A stretch of 64,000 bases of DNA from Shewanella canadensis (GCF_003966225.1 NZ_RXNU01000002.1:372001-436000); one strand, 5' to 3'; shown: positions 46,571 through 56,847, counted from the stretch's first letter. Notes: a model not told the origin generated them from the letters alone. A program made the numbers and translations.

Positions 46571-49500
46571 ATGTTCAAAGCGAGTGAAGTTCTGACTGGT
46601 CACTATGACCAAGCTAATCTCGATGAGCTATTTACAGCCATCACCAATAACTACATTGTCGATGAAGATGAATATCTATCTGAACTTATCAAGCTCGTCC
46701 CTTCGAGTGACGATGAAATCCAGCGTGTTACCAAGCGTGCCCATGATTTAGTAGCCAAAGTTCGCCAATATGACAAGAAAGGCTTAATGGTTGGCATCGA
46801 TGCCTTCCTGCAGCAGTACAGCCTGGACACACAGGAAGGTATTATCCTTATGTGTCTGGCCGAAGCCTTATTACGAATTCCAGACGGCGCGACGGCCGAT
46901 GCACTTATCCAGGATAAACTTTCCGGGGCTAAGTGGGATGAGCATATGAGCAAGAGTGACTCTACGCTCGTCAACGCCTCTACCTGGGGCCTGATGCTGA
47001 CCGGTAAAATCGTCACCCTGGATAAAGATATCGAGGGTAAACCCAGCAGCCTACTGAACCGTCTTGTCAATCGAGTCGGTGAGCCCGTTATCCGACAGGC
47101 GATGTTGGCAGCCATGAAAATAATGGGTAAACAGTTTGTTTTAGGTACCAGCATCAAAGATGGCCTGAAAAACAGCGAAGCGAACCGTAAGATTGGCTAT
47201 ACCCATAGTTACGATATGCTGGGTGAAGCCGCGCTGACCATAGTCGATGCAGACAAATATTTTAGTGAATATTCCGCTGCCATAGCCGCCCTTGGCGCAC
47301 AAACCTATGATGAGAGTCTGGCGCCGCGCCCCACCATCTCCATCAAGCTCTCCGCATTGCACCCAAGATATGAAGTTGCCAACGAAGATCGCGTGCTGAC
47401 CGAGCTTTATGACTCCTTAATCAAGCTGATTAAGAAAGGGCGTGAACTCAATGTCGGCATAGCGATCGATGCCGAAGAGATGGACAGACTCGAGCTGCAC
47501 CTGAAACTCTTCCAGAAACTCTATAACTCCGACGCAGCTAAAGGCTGGGGACTGCTGGGTATCGTGGTACAGACCTATGCTAAACGTGGCCTTCCGGTGC
47601 TGTGCTGGCTGACACGCCTCGCCAAGGAGCAGGGCGATGAGATCCCGGTTCGCCTCGTGAAGGGTGCCTATTGGGACAGCGAGCTTAAGTGGGCACAACA
47701 GGCCGGTGAAGCGGGCTACTCACTGTTTACCCGAAAGGCAGGAACGGATGTCTCCTACCTTGCCTCGGCACGATACGTCCTGTCCGATGCGACCCGCGGT
47801 GCTATCTATCCTGAATTCGCGACTCATAATGCGCAATCTGTAGCCGCCATTATGGACATGGCCGGTGATCGCCGATTTGAATTCCAGCGCCTGCACGGCA
47901 TGGGACAGGAGCTATATGACACCCTACTCGCCGAAAGTCCCGATACCCGTATTCGTATCTACGCCCCGATTGGTGAGCACAAGGAGCTACTGCCTTATCT
48001 GGTACGTCGCCTACTCGAAAACGGTGCCAATACCTCGTTTGTCCATAAGTTGGTCGACCCTAATGTCGCCATCGACTCACTGGTGGTTCACCCGATAAAG
48101 ACACTTCTGAAGTATAAAACCCTATCTAATAATAAGATCGTTCAACCCGCCGATATTTTTGGCGCAGAGCGTAAAAACTCAAAGGGACTCAACATGAATA
48201 TCATCTCTGAATCAGAGCCTTTCTTCGCTGCACTCGAGAAATTTAAAGACACTCAGTGGAACGTCGGACCTTTGGTCAATGGAGAGCTCTTAAGTGGAGA
48301 AACGAAAGAGGTCGTCAGCCCATTCGATACCACCAAGCTAGTGGGTAAAGTCGCCTTCGCTAATAATCAGGCCATAGAGCACGCCTTAGCGGGTGCCGAT
48401 AACGCCTTCTCAAGCTGGTGTAACACCCCGGTTGAAATACGTGCCAATGCACTACAGAAACTGGCCGATCTTCTCGAAGAAAATCGTGAAGAGCTGATCG
48501 CACTCTGTACGCGAGAAGCAGGAAAGAGCATTCAGGACGGTATAGATGAAGTCCGTGAAGCGGTCGACTTCTGTCGCTACTATGCCGTACAAGCCAAGAA
48601 GATGATGGCCAAGCCGGAGCTGCTTCCTGGCCCGACAGGTGAGCTGAACGAGCTGTTCCTACAGGGTCGTGGCATCTTCGTCTGTATCAGCCCATGGAAC
48701 TTCCCGCTGGCCATCTTCTTAGGCCAGGTTGCAGCGGCTCTTGCCGCCGGTAACACGGTCGTGGCTAAACCTGCCGAGCAGACCTCTATTGTCGGTTTCC
48801 GCGCCGTCCAGCTTGCCCATGAAGCGGGGATCCCGAAAGAGGTACTTCAGTTCCTCCCAGGAACAGGTGCGACAGTCGGTGCCGCTATCACCTCTGATGA
48901 GCGTATCGGTGGCGTCTGCTTCACCGGCTCTACGGGAACGGCTAAGCTGATTAACCGCACTCTGGCAAACCGCGAAGGCGCGATCATCCCACTTATCGCC
49001 GAGACAGGCGGTCAAAATGCCATGGTCGTCGACTCAACCTCTCAGCCTGAACAGGTGGTTCATGACGTTGTCGACTCATCATTTACCAGTGCCGGTCAGC
49101 GTTGCTCGGCGCTTCGCGTCCTCTTCCTACAGGAAGATATCGCTGACAGAGTTCTGGAGGTGATGAAAGGTGCCATGGATGAGCTCACTATTGGCGATCC
49201 AAGCTCGGTCAAAACCGATGTAGGGCCTGTGATCGACGCCACGGCACAGGCTAACCTTAATGCCCATATCGATCATATCAAGCAAGTTGGCACCCTGCTT
49301 AAGCAGCTGGAGCTACCTGCGGGTACCAAGAATGGCCACTTCGTTGCCCCGACGGCAGTTGAGATAGATTCCATCAAGGTGCTGGAGAAGGAGCATTTTG
49401 GTCCTATCCTGCACGTGATCCGCTACAAGGCCGCCGATCTGCATAAGGTGATCGATGAGATCAACAGCACCGGGTTCGGTCTGACCCTTGGCATACACAG

Positions 49501-49750
49501 CCGCAACGAAGGCCACGCCCTCGAACTAGCCAGCAAGGTCAAGGTAGGTAATGTCTACATCAACCGTAACCAGATCGGTGCGGTTGTTGGTGTTCAGCCA
49601 TTCGGTGGACAAGGCCTGTCGGGCACGGGTCCTAAAGCCGGTGGTCCGCACTACCTGACGCGTTTTATCACCGAGAAGACCCGCACCAATAACATCACCG
49701 CCATTGGCGGGAATGCAACCCTACTTTCACTGGGTGACAGTGAAGAGTAA
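46571..49750 (+). CDS. putA: Bifunctional proline dehydrogenase / P5C dehydrogenase PutA
   Basis: A 1059-residue enzyme that oxidises proline to glutamate, using FAD and then NAD+. The proline dehydrogenase barrel (about 125-500) has the YAKRGLPVLCWLTRLA and RLVKGAYWDSELKWAQ blocks. The aldehyde dehydrogenase domain (about 565-1035) has NFPLAIFLGQ, ETGGQNAM with the catalytic Glu, and SAGQRCSALR with the catalytic Cys. It lacks the N-terminal ribbon-helix-helix of E. coli PutA, so does not repress itself. The ATG at 46571 is chosen because GGAAG lies 8 bases before; five extra residues are possible. No putP is near. Confidence 0.95.
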   Translation: MFKASEVLTGHYDQANLDELFTAITNNYIVDEDEYLSELIKLVPSSDDEIQRVTKRAHDLVAKVRQYDKKGLMVGIDAFLQQYSLDTQEGIILMCLAEALLRIPDGATADALIQDKLSGAKWDEHMSKSDSTLVNASTWGLMLTGKIVTLDKDIEGKPSSLLNRLVNRVGEPVIRQAMLAAMKIMGKQFVLGTSIKDGLKNSEANRKIGYTHSYDMLGEAALTIVDADKYFSEYSAAIAALGAQTYDESLAPRPTISIKLSALHPRYEVANEDRVLTELYDSLIKLIKKGRELNVGIAIDAEEMDRLELHLKLFQKLYNSDAAKGWGLLGIVVQTYAKRGLPVLCWLTRLAKEQGDEIPVRLVKGAYWDSELKWAQQAGEAGYSLFTRKAGTDVSYLASARYVLSDATRGAIYPEFATHNAQSVAAIMDMAGDRRFEFQRLHGMGQELYDTLLAESPDTRIRIYAPIGEHKELLPYLVRRLLENGANTSFVHKLVDPNVAIDSLVVHPIKTLLKYKTLSNNKIVQPADIFGAERKNSKGLNMNIISESEPFFAALEKFKDTQWNVGPLVNGELLSGETKEVVSPFDTTKLVGKVAFANNQAIEHALAGADNAFSSWCNTPVEIRANALQKLADLLEENREELIALCTREAGKSIQDGIDEVREAVDFCRYYAVQAKKMMAKPELLPGPTGELNELFLQGRGIFVCISPWNFPLAIFLGQVAAALAAGNTVVAKPAEQTSIVGFRAVQLAHEAGIPKEVLQFLPGTGATVGAAITSDERIGGVCFTGSTGTAKLINRTLANREGAIIPLIAETGGQNAMVVDSTSQPEQVVHDVVDSSFTSAGQRCSALRVLFLQEDIADRVLEVMKGAMDELTIGDPSSVKTDVGPVIDATAQANLNAHIDHIKQVGTLLKQLELPAGTKNGHFVAPTAVEIDSIKVLEKEHFGPILHVIRYKAADLHKVIDEINSTGFGLTLGIHSRNEGHALELASKVKVGNVYINRNQIGAVVGVQPFGGQGLSGTGPKAGGPHYLTRFITEKTRTNNITAIGGNATLLSLGDSEE

Positions 49751-49776
49751 CCGCTTACTCTAAACAAGCAGTCTAA

Positions 49777-49804
49777 AAACCAGGCCAAAGTGCCTGGTTT
49801 TTTT
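49777..49804 (+). terminator. Intrinsic terminator after putA
   Basis: AAACCAGGC (49777-49785) pairs with GCCTGGTTT (49792-49800), followed by a T-run. Confidence 0.9.
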
Positions 49805-49881
49805 ATCTCTTCCATTTATCTTCTATACTTGAGCTATTAATTCCAATCTGTATAACCTTTCTTTTATCGAGGGAGAAAATC

Positions 49882-50058
49882 ATGAGCGATGACATTCTAG
49901 ACTTGGATGAGGTCAGTGAAATATTAAATAAGCCATCGGCCACCATTAAACGCTATGCCAGAGAAAACTTACTCACCAATGTTGGCGAAGGGGGTGAGCT
50001 TAAGTTTAAGAAAGATGAAGTGATGCGCTATCTGGAGTTTTCAAAGCGTCTGGGATAG
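49882..50058 (+). CDS. 58-residue MerR/excisionase-type helix-turn-helix protein
   Basis: A small gene: ATG at 49882, TAG at 50056-50058. The product begins MSDDILDLDEVSEILNKPSA and continues TIKRYARENLLTNVGEG, then GELKFKKDEVMRYLEFSKR. This is the winged-helix HTH_17 pattern, with LDEVSEILNKPSATIKRY as the helix-turn-helix and the GELKFKKDEVMRYL wing. GGGAG precedes the ATG, and TTGAGC (49829-49834), 16 bases, TATAAC (49851-49856) make a plausible promoter. No integrase or other mobile gene is adjacent, so it may be a free-standing regulator. Confidence 0.75.
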   Translation: MSDDILDLDEVSEILNKPSATIKRYARENLLTNVGEGGELKFKKDEVMRYLEFSKRLG

Positions 50059-50124
50059 CCCCGACAAGGGGAGAAACACTCTCCTCCCGGTCGGTTCATT
50101 GAAACACCTGATATTTTACGGTCG

Positions 50125-51939
50125 CTAACCTAGCTTATGGTGCAGGCTCGCGTAATAGTCATCAGTTGCTAACAGGGATTCATGGGTTCCCGAGGCGCTA
50201 ATTGTTCCCTGCTCCATCAAATGAATTCGATCCATCTGCGCCATGGCCGTTAATTTGTGGCTTATCATCAATAGGGTCTTATCGGCAGCAAACTCAAACA
50301 AGAGGGCTAAGATCTCCCGCTCGGTGCGTTTATCTAAGCCTTCGGTTGGCTCATCGAGCAGTAACAGGGGAGCATCGCGTAACAGGGCTCTGGCGACACC
50401 GATACGTCGCTGCTCACCGCCGGAGAGCTGCCTTCCGCCCTCACCTATCCAGGTATCCAGCGGTTTCTCTCCCTGAGTCAATGTTGTCAATCCAACCTTG
50501 TTTAACACCCGGATCAGTTTTTCATCATTTACCGCCTGCGCTTCCCGCCTCAGGGCACGCGTCGCCAGTGGCTGAGTCGGCTTCTGAGCTAAGGTGAGGT
50601 TACTCCTTAATGTGCCGCTGAACAGATAGATCCGTTGGCTGATAAGGGTGATCCCCTCCCTAAGGGAAGTTTCGCCAAACTCGGTAATATCCCGGCCATC
50701 GACACTGACGCTGCCCGATGTCGGTTGCCACTCTCTCGTGATAAGCGACAAGAGGCTGGATTTACCACAACCGGTCTGCCCCAGGAGTGCGACTTTCTCA
50801 CCCGCCTTCACCGACAGGTCTATGCCTCGAAGGACGGTATGATCGGACCCTTCATCAGTCTCGGTGTCTCGATTAGTGCTGTTGGGCTGATAACTGAAGA
50901 AGATATCTTTGAGTAGCAACTCTCCCTTGGTGACCTTAGTGTCACAATCCTGATTAAACACGATATCAGGCTTCTGTTCCACCAACTCATTGACTCGCTT
51001 AGCCGCGGTCACACAGGCAGAGAGATGTTGAAAAGCGCCTGCGATAGGCATCAGCATCTCGATGCAGGCCATGGTCATAAATACCATCATGGCGAGCATT
51101 GGCCCGGGAGGCACATGCTCTCCTACACCAGAAGCGGCCATATAGAGCATGATGAGCACCGCCACGCCGTGGCATAAAATCAAACAAGCCTGACTCAAGG
51201 CGGTGACATTGGCCATCGCCGACTGGCTATTTAGCATGGCGGTTTCAGCTTTAGAGAGCTCGACTCTGAATCGATCGCTTGCGCCGAACAGAGTGATCTC
51301 AGCCTGTCCCTGTATAAACTCCAGCAACTGCACCCTGAAGTGCCGTTTAGCCTCGAGTTGCTCTATGCCGGGTTTTCTCCCCAAACGGTAGAAGATGAAG
51401 GGAAGCAGCAACCATACCGCCAATAAGATCCCACACAATGTCAGGGCTAGCTGAGCGTCAAACCAGCCGACAAAAAGATATAGGGCCCCCAGCATTAATA
51501 GCGAGGCGGCCATAGGGGTCAGTAACCTCAGATAGAGATGATCTAAGGTATCGATATCTGCGACTAATCGATTGAGCAGATCTCCCTGCCTTAGCCCCTG
51601 CAGGTTCTTGGCACTCAGAGGCAAAAGCTTACGCCAGGTCCAGCTTCTCAGCTGAGTCAACAACCTGAAGGTCGCTTCGTGGGTCGCGAGGCGTTCGCCA
51701 TAGCGGCTCGCCGTACGGGCAATAGAGAGGAATCGAACCCCACCGGCGGGGGTGAAATAGTTAAAAGTTTGCGCCGTCACAACCGTTAAACCCGCAACCG
51801 CGGCGGCAGAGAGAAACCATCCCGACAGTGAAAGTAAACCGATCCCTGCCATCAAGGTCGTAATGCTGAGGAGTAAACCGGTAAACATCATCAACCACTG
51901 ATGTTTAAACAACTTTATAAAAGGAAACAGCGCCTTCAT
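50125..51939 (-). CDS. cydC: Cysteine/glutathione ABC exporter subunit CydC
   Basis: A 604-residue half-transporter. Six membrane helices (about 15-320) precede an ATPase domain with LLGQTGCGKSS (Walker A), LSGGEQRR (signature) and LLLLDEPTEG (Walker B). CydDC exports cysteine and glutathione to the periplasm and is required for cytochrome bd assembly. The gene overlaps cydD by 4 bases, so translation is coupled. CydC is assigned over CydD from its place as second gene. Confidence 0.9.
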   Translation of the reverse strand: MKALFPFIKLFKHQWLMMFTGLLLSITTLMAGIGLLSLSGWFLSAAAVAGLTVVTAQTFNYFTPAGGVRFLSIARTASRYGERLATHEATFRLLTQLRSWTWRKLLPLSAKNLQGLRQGDLLNRLVADIDTLDHLYLRLLTPMAASLLMLGALYLFVGWFDAQLALTLCGILLAVWLLLPFIFYRLGRKPGIEQLEAKRHFRVQLLEFIQGQAEITLFGASDRFRVELSKAETAMLNSQSAMANVTALSQACLILCHGVAVLIMLYMAASGVGEHVPPGPMLAMMVFMTMACIEMLMPIAGAFQHLSACVTAAKRVNELVEQKPDIVFNQDCDTKVTKGELLLKDIFFSYQPNSTNRDTETDEGSDHTVLRGIDLSVKAGEKVALLGQTGCGKSSLLSLITREWQPTSGSVSVDGRDITEFGETSLREGITLISQRIYLFSGTLRSNLTLAQKPTQPLATRALRREAQAVNDEKLIRVLNKVGLTTLTQGEKPLDTWIGEGGRQLSGGEQRRIGVARALLRDAPLLLLDEPTEGLDKRTEREILALLFEFAADKTLLMISHKLTAMAQMDRIHLMEQGTISASGTHESLLATDDYYASLHHKLG

Positions 51940-53765
51940 CGGTTAAGCCCCTTAAGGTTAGTAAACTCATCATTGCTCTCTTCCTGCATCTGCTTAAACA
52001 GACCCTGACTCTGGTTTAACTCATCGAAACTCCCTCGCTCAACGACGAGTCCCCTATCCAGCACTAAGATGCTATCCATCGTGTGCAGCTGATCCAGCCT
52101 GTGAGTCACCATCAGGCAAGAGGTTCCCGACATCGCCTCCCTGAGCGCCATCTGTACCGCTTGTTCACTGTGATTATCCAGACTCGCCGTCGGTTCATCG
52201 AGAACAAACAGGGAAGCATCCTGCCCCAGGGCGCGGGCCAGAGCGATACGCTGCGCCTGTCCCACCGAGACGCCAGATGCCTGTTCGCCTATCGGGTGAT
52301 TCAGCCCATGGGTTTGACGTTCGACGAAGTTCAAGACCTTAGCTTTCTCAAGCAAGGCCATCACGGTTTCATCGTCCATATCGGGCTTGCTCATGGCGAC
52401 ATTGTCACGAATGGTGCCATGAAACAGCTGCGGGTCCTGCCCCAGCCAAGCCAGGTGACGTCGCCATAGAGGTTTATTAAGTTCATTAAGCTCGACTCCA
52501 TTCACCTTCAAGCTACCGCGATAGGGAAGAAAGCCCAGCAGAGCATTGAGCAGACTGGTTTTACCGGCTCCGCTTGGCCCCACTACGGCCATATGCTTGC
52601 CCGCGCTTAAATTGAAATCTACAGGCCCCAATAACTGAGTACCGTCGGGACTGTCGACGCACAGGGCATTTGCCTGAATCGATATTCCAGCCCTGAAGCT
52701 CTCTGTAATTAGCGAGTCGGCCAGCCCCTTAGCAAGCGGTGAATCACTTCCCGACACTCTGTCAGACTCGACTTCATGATTTAACAGCGCCATCAACTCT
52801 TCGGCGGCACCTATCGCCTGCGCCTTAGCATGGTAGTGGGTACCCATATCTCGTAGCGGTTGATAAAATTCGGGGGCAAGGATCAGCACAAACAGACCGG
52901 TAAACAGGGTGAGACCCGCGCCATAATGGCCGAAATTCAGGTGGTCCAGATAGCTGAAACCAAAGTAAACGGCGAGTACGGCAATGGATACTGCCGCAAA
53001 AAACTCCAACACGGCAGAGCTTAAGAATGCCAGCCTGAGTACCGACATGGTCCGCTCACGGAACTCCTCGGATGCGGTTTCGATAGCTTCACTCTCTGCA
53101 TCGCCGCGATTAAACAGCTTGATGGTATTTAACCCCTTCATTCTGTCCATGAAGTGGCCACTGAGTTTAGCCAGGGCACTGAAATTCTTTCGGTTGGCAT
53201 CGGCGGCACCCATGCCGACCAGTGCCATAAACATGGGAATGAGTGGCGCCGTCAACAAGAGGATCAATCCGGCGGCCCAATTAATGGGAAAAACAACCAC
53301 GAGTATGGTGAGTGGTATAAAGGCCGCCAAAATGATCTGCGGCAGGTAACGGGCATAGAAATCATGCAAGTCTTCCACCTGCTCTAACACGATACTTGCC
53401 CAACTCCCCGCGGGTTTGCCTTTAATGAAGCAGGGGCCAAGCTCGGTCAATTTATCTAAAACCGCGCCACGGATCTGAACCCTAAGCCGTCTTCCCGCCT
53501 CGAAACTGACCCTCTCTCTTCCATAGGCCAACCCCGCCCGGATAAAGATGAGTCCCACAAGACAATAGAATTGGGTAGCAAACTGCTCTTTGGGCAGTTC
53601 CAAAATGATCAGTCCATGCAAAATGGTCGCAATCAGGTAGGCTTGAGCCACTAAGGATAAACCGGTCAACAGACCAAATAGCACTGTCAAATTAAGATAG
53701 AAGCCACAGGCTTGTTTCTGTTGTTTTAACCAGGAGGTGAGTACTTTTTCTAACGATTTGTCCAT
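51936..53765 (-). CDS. cydD: Cysteine/glutathione ABC exporter subunit CydD
   Basis: A 609-residue half-transporter with six membrane helices and an ATPase domain with VVGPSGAGKTS, GVSVGQAQRIALARAL and LFVLDEPTAS. In the signature motif GVSVGQ replaces the usual LSGGQ, as in the CydD group. The ATG at 53765 is preceded by GGAG and gives the usual N-terminus (MDKSLEKVLTSWLKQQKQ); 24 further residues upstream are unlikely. It pairs with CydC. The cytochrome bd genes themselves are not in the window. Confidence 0.9.
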   Translation of the reverse strand: MDKSLEKVLTSWLKQQKQACGFYLNLTVLFGLLTGLSLVAQAYLIATILHGLIILELPKEQFATQFYCLVGLIFIRAGLAYGRERVSFEAGRRLRVQIRGAVLDKLTELGPCFIKGKPAGSWASIVLEQVEDLHDFYARYLPQIILAAFIPLTILVVVFPINWAAGLILLLTAPLIPMFMALVGMGAADANRKNFSALAKLSGHFMDRMKGLNTIKLFNRGDAESEAIETASEEFRERTMSVLRLAFLSSAVLEFFAAVSIAVLAVYFGFSYLDHLNFGHYGAGLTLFTGLFVLILAPEFYQPLRDMGTHYHAKAQAIGAAEELMALLNHEVESDRVSGSDSPLAKGLADSLITESFRAGISIQANALCVDSPDGTQLLGPVDFNLSAGKHMAVVGPSGAGKTSLLNALLGFLPYRGSLKVNGVELNELNKPLWRRHLAWLGQDPQLFHGTIRDNVAMSKPDMDDETVMALLEKAKVLNFVERQTHGLNHPIGEQASGVSVGQAQRIALARALGQDASLFVLDEPTASLDNHSEQAVQMALREAMSGTSCLMVTHRLDQLHTMDSILVLDRGLVVERGSFDELNQSQGLFKQMQEESNDEFTNLKGLNR

Positions 53766-54135
53766 GCTTCTCCGGCAAGATAGCGAGTCATGACTTAGGA
53801 TAAGCCACAGGGTGATGGGACGCAGTATCGCAGGCATCGATAGAGGAATAAAACGCCAGCTCCGTAATTGTTAACGGATTCACAAAAATTGAGCTAGATC
53901 AATAAAAGAGGGAACTAAAACGAAATTCTTAGCTGTAATAATGGGTGATTACTTTTGTAGGGTGGAGAGTTTTTAACGGCAAGAAAGCTAGCCAGACAAG
54001 CCTACTATTCAAAAAGGCAAAAAAAAGACCGGTGAGCATCTGCTCGACCAGCCATATTTTTTGACTCAGACTATCTTTAATCAGACAGTGCTTTAATCAG
54101 ACAGTTCTTTGAAAACTGATGACGTATAAGCGTAC
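53766..54135. other. Intergenic region upstream of cydD
   Basis: A 370 bp gap between cydD and the DUF3622 gene. It should hold the leftward cydD promoter and the 3' end of the DUF3622 message. A tandem repeat lies at 54075-54106. No gene or clear terminator was found. Confidence 0.4.
54075..54106. repeat. 16 bp tandem duplication
   Basis: CTTTAATCAGACAGTG (54075-54090) is repeated with one change as CTTTAATCAGACAGTT (54091-54106), just beyond the DUF3622 stop codon. Period 16 is the same as in the repeats at 26-85 and 135-182, although the sequences differ. Confidence 0.65.
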
Positions 54136-54495
54136 TTACTTAGACGCTTCATCTGAAGCATAGTCATCGCTATCTTCATCGAAATCCTTGGCATTGTCGC
54201 TACCATCTGCGACGTCGCGAGCATCACGCCATACGTCTGCCGCTAACTCTTTAGCTGCAGTCGCTTCTGTACGCACTTCACGTTGCTTAGCTTTACGCTC
54301 ATTTCGTTCCATCAACTTATCGAGGAAAGATTTAAGCTCTTTCTCACCCCAAGCAGTGGCTTCCGCTTCGGTTGCAAAACCTGTTTTTCTTTTCGAAACG
54401 ATTGTCTTTCTCGCTGTCATACGACGAGTAATTTCAGCGGCCCACACATCTTTGTCTTGCACTATGCGGTAATCGAATTTCTTGGTTTGTGTCAT
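54136..54495 (-). CDS. DUF3622 protein
   Basis: A 119-residue charged cytoplasmic protein. The first ~75 residues (KKFDYRIVQDKDVWAAEITRRMTARKTIVSKRKTGFATEAEATAWGEKELKSFL) fit DUF3622, a family of Vibrio and Shewanella of unknown function. The tail is very acidic (DFDEDSDDYASDEASK). AGGAAAT precedes the ATG. It stands alone. Confidence 0.75.
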   Translation of the reverse strand: MTQTKKFDYRIVQDKDVWAAEITRRMTARKTIVSKRKTGFATEAEATAWGEKELKSFLDKLMERNERKAKQREVRTEATAAKELAADVWRDARDVADGSDNAKDFDEDSDDYASDEASK

Positions 54496-54662
54496 GTTAC
54501 TTATTTCCTACAGATAAAGTCTTATCGCACACCGATATGGGTAAGCGTTAAGTAAAAATTATTTCCAGCTTCCTCTATCCCAAGGCTCAAACATTGAGTC
54601 ACAGGGATAGAAATAAATATTTGAGTAGATTTTGACTTGGCGACATGTCGCTAATCATCAAC

Positions 54663-54866
54663 CTAAATGTCTTTCGGCGCACCAATATCACATTTTTTGC
54701 AATCGAGTGTATATCCAAGCATAGACGTTCTACCCTCTTCAGTTATCACCCAAGGCCTCACCACCCAAGGTGGCATATGTCTAACATGCTGATTATGCCC
54801 GCATGTTAGCCTGGCAACCCATTGGTTTTCATCATCTTTAAGGTAACTAACAATGGCTTGTTTCAT
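54663..54866 (-). CDS. DUF3565 protein
   Basis: A 67-residue protein. The DUF3565 pattern is clear: YLKDDENQWVARLTCGHNQHVRHMPPW, RPWVITEEGRTSMLGYTLDCKKC. Three Cys plus several His suggest metal binding. The start is put at the ATG at 54866 because the family begins there; no good Shine-Dalgarno is visible, and an in-frame ATG 36 bases upstream is possible. Function unknown; homologues have been labelled pressure-regulated ORF-like. Confidence 0.75.
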   Translation of the reverse strand: MKQAIVSYLKDDENQWVARLTCGHNQHVRHMPPWVVRPWVITEEGRTSMLGYTLDCKKCDIGAPKDI

Positions 54867-55199
54867 AACATACAGAGACTGAAGGTGAATGTGCCACCGC
54901 ATTGATAACCAGTTTTGAAGCGCTCAAAGCGGGAGATTAACACGTACAGAGTTTAAACAAAATGCTCCTTGCAACTTTAATCTTCGATTTCGGCTGAAAG
55001 TGAGTTAATTAGTTCAATCTATAGCGCACTCAAGAGGCTCATATGATTTATGGACAAAAAACGCACAACTAAAGCGGTCGACTTCATCCATTCTCTGCTT
55101 ATTAATTAGCTCTTTTACCCCGTATCCTGTAAGATGCACGCCCGCCAGAGTCACTGGCTCCATGAATTCTGCTGTTTTAAAGCACCGAGAGACCAATCT
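54867..55199. other. Intergenic region between DUF3565 and the RhlE-like helicase
   Basis: A 333 bp gap that must contain two divergent promoters and the helicase leader. No terminator, RNA or repeat was recognised. Confidence 0.4.
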
Positions 55200-56708
55200 A
55201 TGAGTTTTACCTCCCTGGGGTTATCAGCCCCAATATTAAAAGCTGTTGCCCAAAAAGGTTACGATACACCTTCACCTATCCAAGCTCAGGCAATTCCCGC
55301 TGTGCTGGAAGGCAAGGATGTTATGGCCGCAGCTCAAACAGGTACAGGTAAAACGGCAGGCTTTACTCTGCCACTATTAGAGCTACTAACCAGAGGCAAT
55401 CGTGCCCAAGCCAAACAAGTACGCGCGCTGGTATTAACTCCAACTCGTGAGCTCGCGGCTCAAGTCGCCGAGAGTGTCGAGACTTATGGTAAAAACCTGC
55501 CTCTACGTTCGGCAGTTGTTTTCGGTGGTGTAGGTATTGGCCCACAGATCTCTAAGTTAGGTAAAGGCGTAGATATTCTGGTTGCAACTCCGGGACGTCT
55601 GCTCGATCTATTCAATCAGCGTGCCCTGAACTTCAGTCAACTGGAAGTGTTGGTCCTAGATGAAGCCGACCGTATGTTAGATATGGGCTTTATTCATGAC
55701 ATCAAGAAAATTCTTAAAGTATTGCCAGCGAAGCGCCAGAACTTGATGTTCTCGGCAACCTTCTCTGATGATATCCGTAAACTGGCCAAAGGCTTAGTGA
55801 ACAACCCTGTCGAAATTTCTGTTACGCCACGTAACGCTACGGCAAAAACCGTCGAGCAGTATATCTATCAGGTCGATCAGAAGCAGAAAACCGCTGCGCT
55901 GATCCATCTGATCAAACAAAATGACTGGAAACAGGTATTAGTATTCAGCCGCACTAAACATGGTGCAAACCGTATCGCTAAGAACCTCGAAGCTAATGAC
56001 CTCACCGCTGCAGCCATTCACGGTAACAAGAGCCAAGGCGCACGTACTAAGGCCTTAGCTAACTTTAAGAGTGGTGAAGTTCGCGTACTCGTCGCAACCG
56101 ATATTGCCGCCCGAGGTATCGATATCGATCAGCTACCTAATGTGGTTAACTTCGACCTGCCAAATGTACCCGAGGATTATGTTCATCGTATCGGCCGTAC
56201 AGGACGTGCCGGCGCCGATGGTCAAGCGGTTTCGCTTGTCAGCGGTGATGAAAGCAAGCTACTCAGGGATATTGAGCGCTTAATTAAGCAAAAAATTCCT
56301 CGCAAAGAAGTTGAAGGCTTTGTGCCGACTCAAGTTGTAGCCGAAACCGATCTTAATGAGAGAAAGCATGGTCAAAACCGTGGTCCACGCAATGCCAATG
56401 GCAGAGGCAATGGTCGCTCAAACTCAGGTTCAAGAAACAACGACTCTCGTAGCAGCGCTTCACGTGGCTCATCGCGTAATGACTCTCGTAGCGACTCTCG
56501 TAGCGACTCTCGTAGCGAAAGTAGTCAAGGTGGCAGAGTAGAGCATAAAGACGGTCAACGCAGTGGTGATTCTGCTCGCGGGCATAAGCCAAATGATAGC
56601 AATGCCAGCCACAGTCGTCGTAGCTCAGGCTCTCAATCCCGCTCTGGCAATAGCGCGAGTTCAGCAGCGACTAAGCCAAGTTCAAATAGCAGCATCTGGG
56701 GAAAGTAG
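55200..56708 (+). CDS. rhlE: DEAD-box RNA helicase, RhlE-like
   Basis: A 502-residue ATP-dependent RNA helicase. Motifs in order: Q motif with [21 protein letters not shown] (I), PTRELAAQV (Ia), [19 protein letters not shown] (II), SATF (III), [12 protein letters not shown] (V) and [10 protein letters not shown] (VI). The C-terminal ~110 residues are low complexity, rich in Arg, Ser, Gly, Asn and Asp, and include RSDS repeats coded by a 12 bp tandem repeat. Such tails bind RNA. The start is the ATG at 55200, which begins the usual MSFTSLGLS; a 22-residue upstream frame is not expected. Confidence 0.92.
   Translation: MSFTSLGLSAPILKAVAQKGYDTPSPIQAQAIPAVLEGKDVMAAAQTGTGKTAGFTLPLLELLTRGNRAQAKQVRALVLTPTRELAAQVAESVETYGKNLPLRSAVVFGGVGIGPQISKLGKGVDILVATPGRLLDLFNQRALNFSQLEVLVLDEADRMLDMGFIHDIKKILKVLPAKRQNLMFSATFSDDIRKLAKGLVNNPVEISVTPRNATAKTVEQYIYQVDQKQKTAALIHLIKQNDWKQVLVFSRTKHGANRIAKNLEANDLTAAAIHGNKSQGARTKALANFKSGEVRVLVATDIAARGIDIDQLPNVVNFDLPNVPEDYVHRIGRTGRAGADGQAVSLVSGDESKLLRDIERLIKQKIPRKEVEGFVPTQVVAETDLNERKHGQNRGPRNANGRGNGRSNSGSRNNDSRSSASRGSSRNDSRSDSRSDSRSESSQGGRVEHKDGQRSGDSARGHKPNDSNASHSRRSSGSQSRSGNSASSAATKPSSNSSIWGK
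56481..56516 (+). repeat. 12 bp tandem repeat inside the rhlE-like gene
   Basis: GACTCTCGTAGC is repeated exactly three times (56481, 56493, 56505), encoding the DSRS units; another copy occurs near 56441. A site prone to slippage that would keep frame. Confidence 0.85.
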
Positions 56709-56786
56709 TGCATAGGTGCGAGCCACGAGTACGGCACTTAGTGCCTACGAGAAAACTCGCTGCAGCCTGATGATATCAAAGCCGTC

Positions 56787-56807
56787 ATGCTGAACTTGTT
56801 TCAGCAT
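56787..56807. repeat. REP-like hairpin
   Basis: ATGCTGAA-CTTGT-TTCAGCAT, within GTCATGCTGAAC...CAGCATCCAGC, is a dispersed hairpin motif seen in many gammaproteobacterial genomes. Confidence 0.5.
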
Positions 56808-56847
56808 CCAGCTTTTGAAATTAGCGCTAAGTTTTAAGATCAAAATA

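Noticed and set aside
46651..47157. 168-codon leftward open frame within putA
   Set aside because: Fully antisense to the conserved PutA coding sequence.
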